DNA from: JAHBVH01 sp034437715
Lineage (GTDB): Bacteria; Chloroflexota; Anaerolineae; Caldilineales; Caldilineaceae
Length of the DNA: 36,626 nt
NCBI GenBank assembly: GCA_034437715.1
Contig: DAOTTR010000258.1
Location: 1 to 36,626 of the forward strand
Direction of reading: 5' to 3'
This document shows positions 7,371 to 15,532 of the stretch, in pieces; within the stretch, counting starts at the first letter, position 1; every line of letters starts with the position of its first letter. A program made the translations under genes and the position numbers. Under the pieces are notes generated by a model. The model did no database searches. It saw only the letters and a program-made list of their open reading frames with translations, and had not been told where the DNA came from.

Positions 7371-8693
7371 CTAACGACTATTGCCATTGGTACCGTTATA
7401 GTCTGGCGCGTCGCCCACCATAATGCCGCTGGTACGCCGTTGCGCGTTTTGGCTAGCATAAAGTTCCGCTTGACGGCGCTGCCGTTGCCAATCTTCCTGC
7501 ATGTGCCGCATCTGTTCGTCGCGGCCACGAATCGCCTGTTCTGTGCCTTCCAGCCAGGCCTGCGCCACACCGACAAAGTAGTTACCATAGCTCTCTTGCA
7601 GCTTCCAAACTTCCTGCACAAGCGCTTCCATAATTTTGATGTCGTGATGAATTGGGGGGAAGCGTTCGACCACCTCGCGATTATATTTGTCTTGCTCGGA
7701 CCAGAGATGCTCCTGACGTAGCTCAGCTTTGCGCCGTTTCTTCTCAAAATCCTCGCGGAATTCGTCCATTTCGCGCCGTACCCGTTCTTCGGCCAGGCGT
7801 TGCAACTCTTGGACTTGGGCCTGTTCGCGCAGAATCATGTCCTTAAATTCTTGCATTTCATTGACAGCCCGCCGCGTCACGTCAATTTGTTGGGCAAAAC
7901 TCTGCACCCGTTCATACGACTGATTGACAATTGCTTTCTGCTCTTCGATCGTCTCCTGCCAGCGGGTCAACACCTGCTCGCGATCAACCACCATGGCCCG
8001 GGTCTTTTCCATAAACTCGACTTGCCGATTGCGCAGCGCCTCGACCATGGGTGGCAGCTTTTCATATTCGGCATGATTTTTGCGAATGCCTTCTTCAAAG
8101 AGCGGTAAACGGCCACCAATCGCTTCGGTGCGCTTGAACAGTTCTACCGTTTCCTGTTGCAGCTGGGCAATGCGTTTGGTGTCGCTGGTGCGTTGTTCGG
8201 CCAGAAAAGGAATCTGGCGTGTGCGTTCTTCAATCTCTTTGGACAGGCCACCAATCTGGTTGCGCACGCCCATGATCAATTCGGACAAACGCTGATCTTC
8301 CACTTCACGCAGGCCGAGTGCTTCCTCTATGCGCCCGATGCGTGGTAACTCGCGGCGTACTTCGCTAATTTCGCGGCTTAACACTTCGCGATCGCTGAGG
8401 CGCGACCGATCGACCTCGCGCTGAGCTTGGGTGCGCGCCTCTTCGGCGCGCTCAACCAATGCGGCCAATTCAACCTTGGCATTGCCAATCGATTGTTCAA
8501 TTTGATTAAATCTACCCAAATGCCCTTGGGTTGCGGCAAGGCGTGCTTCCAAGTCTTGGATGCGGCGCGCCTGTTCGATCACATCCGCCGATTGGGCCTC
8601 GATACGCTGCTGCAACCGCGCAATCTCCGAACGATCGCGCCGGTGTTCTTCATCCAACCAATTCACCATTTGCGCTAACTGTGCTATTTCCAT
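7371..8693 (-). CDS. Long coiled-coil protein of unknown function
   Basis: I do not recognise the family. The 440-aa product is highly charged and Glu/Arg/Gln-rich. It has near-continuous heptad-like patterns from residue 5 to about 350, for example the run of LxxLExRLAAT and EIARLQQRIE segments, which implies a long alpha-helical coiled coil. It lacks a signal peptide, transmembrane segment, Walker motif or SMC-type head. The C-terminal 90 residues are less regular and include WKLQESYGNYF and a polar tail. The ATG at 8693 is preceded by a GAGGTGGGG stretch that could act as a ribosome-binding site. It stands alone between two repeat-rich gaps. A cytoskeletal, chromosome-organising or scaffolding role is possible, but this is inference from shape only. 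Confidence 0.75.
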   Translation of the reverse strand: MEIAQLAQMVNWLDEEHRRDRSEIARLQQRIEAQSADVIEQARRIQDLEARLAATQGHLGRFNQIEQSIGNAKVELAALVERAEEARTQAQREVDRSRLSDREVLSREISEVRRELPRIGRIEEALGLREVEDQRLSELIMGVRNQIGGLSKEIEERTRQIPFLAEQRTSDTKRIAQLQQETVELFKRTEAIGGRLPLFEEGIRKNHAEYEKLPPMVEALRNRQVEFMEKTRAMVVDREQVLTRWQETIEEQKAIVNQSYERVQSFAQQIDVTRRAVNEMQEFKDMILREQAQVQELQRLAEERVRREMDEFREDFEKKRRKAELRQEHLWSEQDKYNREVVERFPPIHHDIKIMEALVQEVWKLQESYGNYFVGVAQAWLEGTEQAIRGRDEQMRHMQEDWQRQRRQAELYASQNAQRRTSGIMVGDAPDYNGTNGNSR

Positions 8694-8791
8694 CAGAACC
8701 CCACCTCACTCACCGAATTATCTTCACAAAATCAAGCAACCCAGTAACGCTCGCCACCCATTATTAGAAAAAATGGTAACTACCAAGCCAC

Positions 8792-8822
8792 CCCCTCCCA
8801 GCCTGGGAGGGCTAGGGAGGGG
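8792..8822. repeat. G/C-rich hairpin next to family A copy 2
   Basis: CCCCTCCC at 8792-8799 pairs with GGGAGGGG at 8815-8822, or alternatively CCTCCCA with TGGGAGG (8794-8800 and 8804-8810). Upstream, GTAACTAC at 8776-8783 is the complement of GTAGTTAC just after the family A element (8955-8962), so the mobile unit may be larger than 117 bp here. Confidence 0.4.
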
Positions 8823-8833
8823 TTATAGCACGA

Positions 8834-8950
8834 CAACGTTAAATTTCATCACCTGCTGCTCTGAATTCATTCAGAGCCTGGAATAGAAAATGTGTTTAAA
8901 CACGTTTGCCGTCGCAGGTGTTGAATTCATTCAACACGAATTTAACGTTG
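8834..8950 (+). repeat. 117-bp TIR element, family A, copy 2
   Basis: It has the same length, orientation and 12-bp perfect terminal inverted repeats as 310-426. The first internal hairpin reads CTCTG/CAGAG here and CGCTG/CAGCG in copy 1, so both sides of one base pair have changed together. The GTGTTTAAACAC palindrome and the GTGTTGAAT/ATTCAACAC hairpin are conserved. Confidence 0.75.
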
Positions 8951-8990
8951 GCGTAGTAGTTACAAAAAATGATAGTTTTCTATGGCCCCG

Positions 8991-9030
8991 TAATTTAACC
9001 CCATGATTTAACCTCATGATTTAACCATAG
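8991..9030 (+). repeat. Short tandem repeat
   Basis: ATTTAACC followed by YCATG repeats about three times with a 13-bp period. It has no evident function and could be replication slippage. Confidence 0.5.
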
Positions 9031-9315
9031 GATTGCCCATCCCTGCTGATGTTCGCTCGGCTAGCCAACCGGCAACCTGCTTGATCGAATACAAGGCTAC
9101 CCTAGTATACCATTCTTCAAATTTCCGCTCAAACCGATTCGCCCTTCCCGTTACGTAGGTGTTGTCCTATGCCAGCGCCTAGCCACCACTGATCAATGAT
9201 AGTCGTCGTAATCGATCTACAGGTTTGACCGAATCCCAAGGGAACGGTAAAATGAACACACGTGATCGACCGAACGTTTCATAGAGCACGTTTTGTAGAG
9301 CCGCAGAAATCTGTT

Positions 9316-10497
9316 ATGCGCATTGGCATTGATGCACGACTAAGCTATCATCAACCGGCTGGTATTAGCCGTTATACGTTGTATCTCTTGCGTGCGCTTG
9401 CGCAACTGAATCAGCACGATGAGTTTGTCATCTTTCAGCACCGCAAACATCACGCGACACTGGTTGACCAAGCCAACTTTCATCGTAGTGGCCTTTGGGC
9501 ACCAGTGCATCACTCCCTAGAGCAGGTTCTACTGCCCCTAGAGCTCTTTTGGCAATCATTGGATCTGATTCATAGCACAGACTTTATTCCGCCCCTCTAT
9601 TCGCCCATTCCCGCCGTGGTGACGGTGCATGATCTGGCTTTCTTTCACTGGCCCAATTTTCTGACAAAAGATAGCGCGGCCTATTATGGCCAGATTGATC
9701 GCGCGGTCCGTCATGCGCGACATATTATTGTGCCGAGTGAAAATACGAAGCAAGATCTGATTGGCATTTTGGGCACGCCGGACAAAAAAATTACGGTCAT
9801 CTACGAAGCGGCCAATCCATCGTTTGCCCCCTTGCCGATTGCGCCGGCGCGCGCGGCCATGGCGGCCAAATTCAAGATTCCACCCAATTATATCCTCTTT
9901 GTTAGCACCATCGAGCCGCGCAAAAATGTTAATGGGTTGCTCCATGCCTATCGCTATCTGCGCGATAAATATAACATTGGCGACGTGGGCCTAGTGTTGG
10001 CCGGTGGTCCAGGTTGGCTCTACGAAGAGACAATGGAGTTGGTCAAAAAGCTGAAGCTGGAAAAAGACACCTTTTTTCTGGGCCGCGTCGATGACGAAGA
10101 TCTGCAACAGTTGTATGTCGGCGCGCGCTGTCATGTGCATCCGGCGCACTATGAAGGCTTTGGCCTGCCGCCGTTGGAAGCCATGGCCTGTGGCACGCCC
10201 ACCATTGTCAGCAACATTAGCAGCCTGCCCGAAGTGGTGGGGGACGCGGCGCTTTTGGTAAACCCAGCCAATAATGAAGAGATTGCCGTCGCCATGCATC
10301 GCCTGGTGACCGATGATCGCTTACACGCTGAATTGCGCGAAAAAGGCTTGAAGCGCGCGCAATGCTTTAGTTGGGAGGCCACCGCGCAGAGCACGCTAGA
10401 AGTCTACCACAAGGCTCTCAGCGCGCCACTGGCCGCCTACAGCCCCGTACAATCCACCAGCAAACAGACAACCAACAAGCAGACGACTCTCTCGTAA
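9316..10497 (+). CDS. Glycosyltransferase family 4 (GT-B)
   Basis: This is a retaining GT-B glycosyltransferase of the GT4 type, probably adding a hexose from a nucleotide sugar to a lipid- or protein-linked glycan at the cytoplasmic membrane face. I start at the ATG at 9316 (393 aa) because MRIGIDARLSYHQPAGISRYT is the usual GT4 N-terminus; a GTG at 9262 would add 18 atypical residues. The mid-protein VSTIEPRKNV motif opens the C-terminal Rossmann domain. HYEGFGLPPLEAMACGTP carries the E-x7-E donor-binding signature. It is the first gene of a + strand operon, 22 nt before the next. The last 20 residues are Gln/Thr-rich and probably disordered. The donor and acceptor are unknown. Confidence 0.85.
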   Translation: MRIGIDARLSYHQPAGISRYTLYLLRALAQLNQHDEFVIFQHRKHHATLVDQANFHRSGLWAPVHHSLEQVLLPLELFWQSLDLIHSTDFIPPLYSPIPAVVTVHDLAFFHWPNFLTKDSAAYYGQIDRAVRHARHIIVPSENTKQDLIGILGTPDKKITVIYEAANPSFAPLPIAPARAAMAAKFKIPPNYILFVSTIEPRKNVNGLLHAYRYLRDKYNIGDVGLVLAGGPGWLYEETMELVKKLKLEKDTFFLGRVDDEDLQQLYVGARCHVHPAHYEGFGLPPLEAMACGTPTIVSNISSLPEVVGDAALLVNPANNEEIAVAMHRLVTDDRLHAELREKGLKRAQCFSWEATAQSTLEVYHKALSAPLAAYSPVQSTSKQTTNKQTTLS

Positions 10498-10519
10498 TTG
10501 GGATACTTGCCTATCGTTC

Positions 10520-11776
10520 ATGAAGATTCTCTTCCTTACGCCACAACTGCCCTACCCGCCCTATCAGGGCACGACGATCCGCAATTACAATTTAATACGT
10601 CATCTGGCCGCCCAACATACAATCGATTTGCTCACCTTCGTCGCCCCCGATCAACAAGTGGATGTCAACAGTCCGCTCTATGGCGTTTGTCGCCGGATCG
10701 CAACCTTGCCGCAACCGAGACGCTCATCGCGCCAGCGGATCGGAGACACGCTGCGCAGCCCCTTGCCCGACATGGCACTACGTCTGGAAAGTCAACCCAT
10801 GCATGCATTGGTGGATAGTTGGCTGCAAGATGGCTACGATATTGTGCAGATCGAGGGCATCGAGATGGCCCAATATGGCTTTCATGCCCTGAAACGTTCG
10901 GCGGCAGAGAGCAACGTGGCTGACAAGCGCCCCTTGCTGGTCTTTGATGATCACAACTGTGAATATCTGCTTCAGCAGCGCAACGCGTTCACAGATCTGC
11001 GCCTGCCCAAACGGTGGCCAGCGGCACTCTATAGCCTGATCCAGTGGCAGAAATTGCGCCAATACGAGCGCCAGATCTGCCAACGCGCCGATGCAGTTTT
11101 GGCCGTTAGCCCAGTCGATCAACAGGCCCTTGAACAATTGGCACCCAACGTGCAGGTTACTGTAATTGCCAATGGCATTGATGCGGGACAGCCAGAAGCG
11201 CCATGCACCCAATTGCCACCTGCCACGCCCACCTTACTCTTTACCGGCAAGATGGACTATCGCCCCAACATTGACGCGGTGCTGTGGTTTGCCGAAGAGG
11301 TGTTGCCCCGCATTTTAACCAGCGTGCCAGAGGTGCGCTTCCAGATTGTCGGCATGAATCCCCACCCACGGTTGGACGCTTTGCGCCAGCACCGAGCGAT
11401 TGAGATTACTGGCGCGGTAGCAACAATCGATCCCTACATGGAAGCCGCCACGGTCTATGTGGTGCCGCTGCGCGTTGGGGGCGGTACCCGCTTCAAAGTG
11501 CTAGAAGCAATGGCCCATGCCAAGCCGATGGTGAGTACAGCGCTCGGCGTGGAAGGCATTGGCGTGCAAGATGGCGTAGAATTATTGCTGGCCGATAGAC
11601 CGCAACCGTTTGCCGATGCGGTCATCCGCCTGTTGCACGATGCGGCGCAAGGGCAGGCGCTGGGCGATCAACTGGGGGAGCGCGCCCGTGAGTTCGTTCT
11701 GGCCGAATACAGTTGGCAGCGCATTGTGCCACGCCTGGAAGCCCTATACGCTGAGCTACGTGCCGGGAATGGCTAA
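10520..11776 (+). CDS. Glycosyltransferase family 4
   Basis: This is a second GT-B enzyme of 418 aa. The start MKILFLTPQLPYPPYQGTTI is the N-terminal donor/acceptor cleft seen in GT4 proteins, and resembles the group found in exopolysaccharide (PEP-CTERM/EpsH-linked) clusters. The C-terminal half shows LLFTGKMDYRPNIDA, VPLRVGGGTRFKVLEAMAHAKP with the donor-binding Glu, and a C-terminal ALYAELR helix. It follows the first glycosyltransferase by 22 nt and precedes the oxidoreductase by 41 nt, consistent with one transcript. No Shine-Dalgarno is evident before the ATG, so translation may be coupled or leader-independent. The substrate is not known. Confidence 0.85.
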   Translation: MKILFLTPQLPYPPYQGTTIRNYNLIRHLAAQHTIDLLTFVAPDQQVDVNSPLYGVCRRIATLPQPRRSSRQRIGDTLRSPLPDMALRLESQPMHALVDSWLQDGYDIVQIEGIEMAQYGFHALKRSAAESNVADKRPLLVFDDHNCEYLLQQRNAFTDLRLPKRWPAALYSLIQWQKLRQYERQICQRADAVLAVSPVDQQALEQLAPNVQVTVIANGIDAGQPEAPCTQLPPATPTLLFTGKMDYRPNIDAVLWFAEEVLPRILTSVPEVRFQIVGMNPHPRLDALRQHRAIEITGAVATIDPYMEAATVYVVPLRVGGGTRFKVLEAMAHAKPMVSTALGVEGIGVQDGVELLLADRPQPFADAVIRLLHDAAQGQALGDQLGERAREFVLAEYSWQRIVPRLEALYAELRAGNG

Positions 11777-11805
11777 CCGCGCACAGCAAAATCGCCTACT
11801 GGATC

Positions 11806-11812
11806 AAAGGAG
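11806..11812 (+). promoter_or_regulatory. Strong ribosome-binding site for the oxidoreductase
   Basis: AAAGGAG is 5 nt before the ATG at 11818 and fixes that start. Confidence 0.75.
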
Positions 11813-11817
11813 ACCCC

Positions 11818-12906
11818 ATGTCAAATCAAGCCGAAATTCGTGTTGGTTTTATTGGTACGGGCTGGAGTGAACGCGTTCAGATTCCTATGTTTCGCCGGGG
11901 CGGCTTAGTTGCCCAAGGGATCTGTTCCGGCAACGTAGCTAACGCCGAACGGGTAGCGCAGCATCTGGCTATCCCCACCGTCTACGCCGATTGGCGCGCT
12001 TTAGTCGCCGACCCCCAGATCGATGTGGTGAGTATTGTCACGCCGCCCCATCTTCATGCCGCAATGGCGATTGCCGCGCTACAAGCTGGCAAACATGTGA
12101 TCTGCGAAAAGCCCATGGCCCTGAATGTGACCGAAGCCGAAACCATGTTGGCGGCGGCCCAAGCAGCGCCCAACCAACTGGCGATCATCGATCACGAGTT
12201 GCGCTTTCATCCTCAGCGCGTTCACTTACGACGCTTGTTGCGTGAAGGGTATGTGGGCGAGTTACTCACGATCCAGTTGGATCGGCTGGGCAGCGAACGG
12301 CTGAATCCCGCCCTGCCATGGACGTGGCTCAATGATGCTGCGCAAGGTGGTGGTATGCTGGGGGCTGTGGGCAGCCATCTGCTTGATCTGGCGCGTTGGC
12401 TGGTGGGGCGCATGGCGTCGTTGACGGCCCAGTTACAGATCGGCCATCCTCTGCGCCAGGATCCGGCCACCCAGTCGTCGCGCGATGTGACCGCCGACGA
12501 TCACGCCCAACTTTTGCTGCAATTTACCAATCAAGTGCAAGGTTCACTCACCGTCAGTGGCCTTGTACCCGGCGGTTATGGTCTGACGGTTACAGCTATC
12601 GGCACCCAGGGCGCGCTGCGTCTCGATAATACCGATCAGCTATGGGGTGCGCAAGGGGATGATTTACACCAAGGTAAGTGGCAACCCATCGCCACCGGCT
12701 TTCCAGAGGCAGCGATTAGCGATCTGCGCGGCATATCGCCCTTTGCCGTCGGCACTTACTATCTGGCCAAACGCTTGGCAGAGGCATTGCCAGCCAACGA
12801 AACCTTGCTCAACGAAGCCGCCAGTTTCTATGATGGATTGGTCGTGCAACGCGCCCTCGACGCGGCTCGGCGCAGCTATGCGCAACAAAGTTGGGTTCAA
12901 CTGTAG
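11818..12906 (+). CDS. Gfo/Idh/MocA family oxidoreductase
   Basis: This NAD(P)-dependent oxidoreductase of 362 aa probably acts on a sugar or nucleotide sugar. The N-terminal Rossmann fold shows GFIGTGWSERVQIP at 10-23. The family's EKPM motif with catalytic/cofactor Lys98 is at 97-100. The C-terminal alpha/beta substrate domain includes GGGMLGAVGSHLLDLARWL, with the conserved His. Its place after two glycosyltransferases suggests it makes a modified sugar donor. The stop codon TAG (12904-12906) forms part of a TAGTAA that is repeated on the other side of the family B element immediately downstream. Other members act on inositol, glucose-fructose or biliverdin; nothing here points to those. 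Confidence 0.85.
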   Translation: MSNQAEIRVGFIGTGWSERVQIPMFRRGGLVAQGICSGNVANAERVAQHLAIPTVYADWRALVADPQIDVVSIVTPPHLHAAMAIAALQAGKHVICEKPMALNVTEAETMLAAAQAAPNQLAIIDHELRFHPQRVHLRRLLREGYVGELLTIQLDRLGSERLNPALPWTWLNDAAQGGGMLGAVGSHLLDLARWLVGRMASLTAQLQIGHPLRQDPATQSSRDVTADDHAQLLLQFTNQVQGSLTVSGLVPGGYGLTVTAIGTQGALRLDNTDQLWGAQGDDLHQGKWQPIATGFPEAAISDLRGISPFAVGTYYLAKRLAEALPANETLLNEAASFYDGLVVQRALDAARRSYAQQSWVQL

Positions 12907-12909
12907 TAA

Positions 12910-13056
12910 AGATTATTCCGATTTGTTCTTTGGGCGGCAAGACAGGGCACGGTGTTCTTGTAGGTGCGGTTACAAACCGCACAAAGCTGGTTTGACTCGG
13001 ATTGCGCGGTTACAAACCGTACCTACGTATGCACAAAGTTAAATCGGCATAAGGTT
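12910..13056 (+). repeat. Family B TIR element, copy 2
   Basis: It is the inverted-orientation relative of 7088-7274, with one 40-bp unit plus a half unit. Termini are TTATTCCGATTT at 12913-12924 and AAATCGGCATAA at 13041-13052, one mismatch from perfect. It is flanked by TAGTAA at 12904-12909 and at 13057-13062, a candidate 6-bp target-site duplication that overlaps the stop codon of the upstream gene. It is non-coding. Confidence 0.8.
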
Positions 13057-13075
13057 TAGTAACGATGAGCACCCG

Positions 13076-13111
13076 ATCCCTGCCGCCAGGGATGGCGGCA
13101 TTCCCAGGGAT
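13076..13111 (-). terminator. Hairpin downstream of the kinase gene
   Basis: TGCCGCC at 13081-13087 pairs with GGCGGCA at 13094-13100, flanked by ATCCC (13076-13080) and GGGAT (13107-13111), which extends the stem with bulges. It lies 7 nt past the kinase stop codon. No T-run follows, so a terminator role is moderately likely at best. Confidence 0.45.
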
Positions 13112-13117
13112 AACGTG

Positions 13118-15469
13118 TTAGCGTCCCCACGTAATTCGTTCTTCCAGCCAACTGCGATCGCCGTTGCCATAGCTGGCATCGAGATCAAATAATTTGCGGG
13201 TGTCGCTGCCATCGGTGCGCATGGCATAGAGAGCCCACGGCCCCTCGCGATTGGTGACAAAGGCAATATAATCACCATCGGGGGAGGCGGTCGCCAAGCC
13301 GTCTTGGGCGGCATCATTGGTCAATTGGATGACCGCGCCACTGGCCGGATCCAGACGATAGATATCCCAGTTGCCACTGCGATTCGACATAGCCAGCACT
13401 TCGCGGCCCAGGTTGTCGGTGGGAATGTCACCGGGCCAATGGGTGATGCCGGTTGGCTTACCCCCATTGGTATCCACCACAAAAACGCCACAATTGCTGG
13501 CATTCTCCCACACATCACAGCCGTTATAGGCGATCCGGCTGTCGGCCAGGAAAACGGGATAGCTGCCAAAAATCTCCCACGCTTCAAACATGAGTGGCCC
13601 AACCGGCTGGCTATAGTCGGTATCACGGTGGACATAGATGCGGCGGCGGCCATCGCCCACGCGCGTAGAGTCAAAGGCCAAGAGCTTACCCGTCGGTGCC
13701 CAGTGGGGGTGGGCATCTTCGGCAAACGCGCTGACCGGCACCGGATCTTCGCCATTGGGTCCCATCAAGATCAAGTTGGCAATAAAACCACCATCGCCAT
13801 TGGTTGCCAGATTATTTTGCGGGCTAAAATCTGGCTGGCGACGATCGCGCACAATGGGCCAGTTTTCCCCAGAGGCAACGCTATAAAAGACGAGATCATA
13901 GCGATCGCGACCCTGATCCCAGCGCGTATAGGCAATGCGTCCACCCGGAACACCGGCAGCAGCGACGCTTGGGGTGGGGGGTAGCGTAGGCTCCGCCGTA
14001 GCGGTTGCAGTCGGCGTCTGGGTTGGCGACGCGGTCGGTGGCGCGGTGAGCGATGACGTTGACGTTGACGTTGACGTTGGCAACGGGGTAGACGTACTCG
14101 ACGCCGTGGGCACGGGGGTGGCGGTCGCGGTTGGTGGGTTGGGGGTGACGGTCGCGGTCAAGGTAGGTAAGACCTGTAGCGTTGGCGGTGCCGCTTGCTC
14201 GGCATTACTCATGGCCACCAGTACGGCATTGGGCGTCAAGTTCATTGCCATTGCCGTCAGCCGCTGATCTGTGCCAATCGGCAGCAACGTTGGGGTGAAG
14301 GGTGGGGTCAACTGGATCCCGGCGATTTGCAACGGAACACCCAGCATGGGGGCCGCCACATCGCCCACTACAGGCTCGCCCCAGGTGCTCCAGGTTATGC
14401 GCAGGAGGGTCACCAAGGCCAACACGAAAGTGGCTGTGGCCAACAGGGGAAAGGCGAACCAGGAGCGACGATTGGTCTGGCGCGCAGGACGGCGTGCATA
14501 GGTATAGGTATAAGCTGGCAAGGGCGGCACCCCTGTCGCGGCAGACGCGTCTGCAAGCTCCTGCGTGGATGCGGTGGCGGTCAAGTTTTCCGCAATTGAC
14601 TGTGCCGGTTCGGCCATTGGTTCAGCCGTGGCAGCCGAGGCGACCGGTTCACCATGCAGAAAAGCCTGGGCAAAATCCCCCGCGGCCGGATAGCGCGCCG
14701 TCGGCTGTTTGGCAAGCACCCGTTGCAAGGCGTGGGCAATGCGCGGCACAAGCCGGCCCGGTGCGGTCGTGGCGATGGGGGCTTCATCGTCAATAATCTT
14801 GCGCACCAGGGCCAACGGATTTTCTGCTTGAAAGGGTGGCCGCCCCGTCAACATCAAATAGGTCAGAATCCCCAAACTATAAATGTCGGCGCGCTGATCG
14901 ATGCGGAGTTCGCCGCGCGCCTGTTCGGGGGCCATAAACGTTGAAACGCGCGCCGGATAATAGAATGGATCGGCGGCAGGCAACAACTGGGCCAAGCCAA
15001 AATCGGCGATCTTTACTTGATGGTCGGCGACAAAAAGAATGTTATTGGGGTTGAGATTGCCGTGGACTTCCCCTTGTTGATGGGCGTAGTCAAGCGCCAG
15101 TGCCAGTTGTGTGATAAACTGCTCTGTTTCATAGAGCGTAAACGGCTGGGAACGCGCTTGCAACCGCGCGGCCAAGGTGCCGCCCTCCACATATTCCTGG
15201 GCAATGTAATTCAATCCGCCAGCCTGACCCGCGTCAAAAACCTGGACAATGTGCGGATGGCGCAGTCGCGCGGCTTCGCGGCCCGCCGAGATAAAGCGCC
15301 GCACATAATTCGTGTCTTGGGTAAGCGGCTCTGGCAAAATCTTCAGCGCCACGCCGCGATCATAGAGGGTGTCGTAGGCACGGTAGACAGTCGCACCATA
15401 CCCCTGACCAATTTCGGCATCAATCCGATAGGGGCCGACTTGCTGCGGGAATTCTGCGGTGTTGGGCAT
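13118..15469 (-). CDS. Transmembrane Ser/Thr kinase-like protein with TolB-type propeller; probable pseudokinase
   Basis: The 783-aa protein has a cytoplasmic PknB-type kinase domain (about 13-270), a linker, one membrane segment (about 336-358), a Pro/Thr/Ser-rich stalk (about 430-500) and an extracytoplasmic WD40/TolB-like propeller (about 510-783). The kinase has a Gly-rich loop GQGYGA (21-26), Lys43 in VALKIL, Glu65 in the alpha-C helix, DFG at 156-158 and APE at 180-182. The catalytic loop, normally HRDLKPxN, reads HGNLNPNN at 136-143, so the catalytic Asp is Asn138 and the following Lys is Asn140. Nucleotide binding seems preserved, but phosphotransfer is doubtful. The stalk is partly coded by a GACGTT hexamer repeat (14055-14078). 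It may sense envelope or extracellular state and signal allosterically. No Shine-Dalgarno is clear before the ATG. Confidence 0.88.
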   Translation of the reverse strand: MPNTAEFPQQVGPYRIDAEIGQGYGATVYRAYDTLYDRGVALKILPEPLTQDTNYVRRFISAGREAARLRHPHIVQVFDAGQAGGLNYIAQEYVEGGTLAARLQARSQPFTLYETEQFITQLALALDYAHQQGEVHGNLNPNNILFVADHQVKIADFGLAQLLPAADPFYYPARVSTFMAPEQARGELRIDQRADIYSLGILTYLMLTGRPPFQAENPLALVRKIIDDEAPIATTAPGRLVPRIAHALQRVLAKQPTARYPAAGDFAQAFLHGEPVASAATAEPMAEPAQSIAENLTATASTQELADASAATGVPPLPAYTYTYARRPARQTNRRSWFAFPLLATATFVLALVTLLRITWSTWGEPVVGDVAAPMLGVPLQIAGIQLTPPFTPTLLPIGTDQRLTAMAMNLTPNAVLVAMSNAEQAAPPTLQVLPTLTATVTPNPPTATATPVPTASSTSTPLPTSTSTSTSSLTAPPTASPTQTPTATATAEPTLPPTPSVAAAGVPGGRIAYTRWDQGRDRYDLVFYSVASGENWPIVRDRRQPDFSPQNNLATNGDGGFIANLILMGPNGEDPVPVSAFAEDAHPHWAPTGKLLAFDSTRVGDGRRRIYVHRDTDYSQPVGPLMFEAWEIFGSYPVFLADSRIAYNGCDVWENASNCGVFVVDTNGGKPTGITHWPGDIPTDNLGREVLAMSNRSGNWDIYRLDPASGAVIQLTNDAAQDGLATASPDGDYIAFVTNREGPWALYAMRTDGSDTRKLFDLDASYGNGDRSWLEERITWGR
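14055..14078 (-). repeat. Hexanucleotide repeat in the kinase stalk
   Basis: GACGTT occurs four times in tandem within the coding sequence and encodes alternating Ser/Thr. Slippage would change stalk length in steps of two residues without a frameshift. Confidence 0.7.
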
Positions 15470-15532
15470 CAGCGATTCTAGGCTAGCGTTTGGATGTCAC
15501 GTTTTGGCTGGAAAATTACCGATCAATGCAAC

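Larger units (their letters stand above)
8694..9315. other. Intergenic region with family A element
   Basis: No gene is seen. It holds a G/C hairpin (8792-8822), a 117-bp family A element (8834-8950) and a short tandem repeat (8991-9030). It separates the divergent coiled-coil gene and the glycan operon and should contain both promoters, but I cannot pick out clear -35/-10 pairs. Confidence 0.55.
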
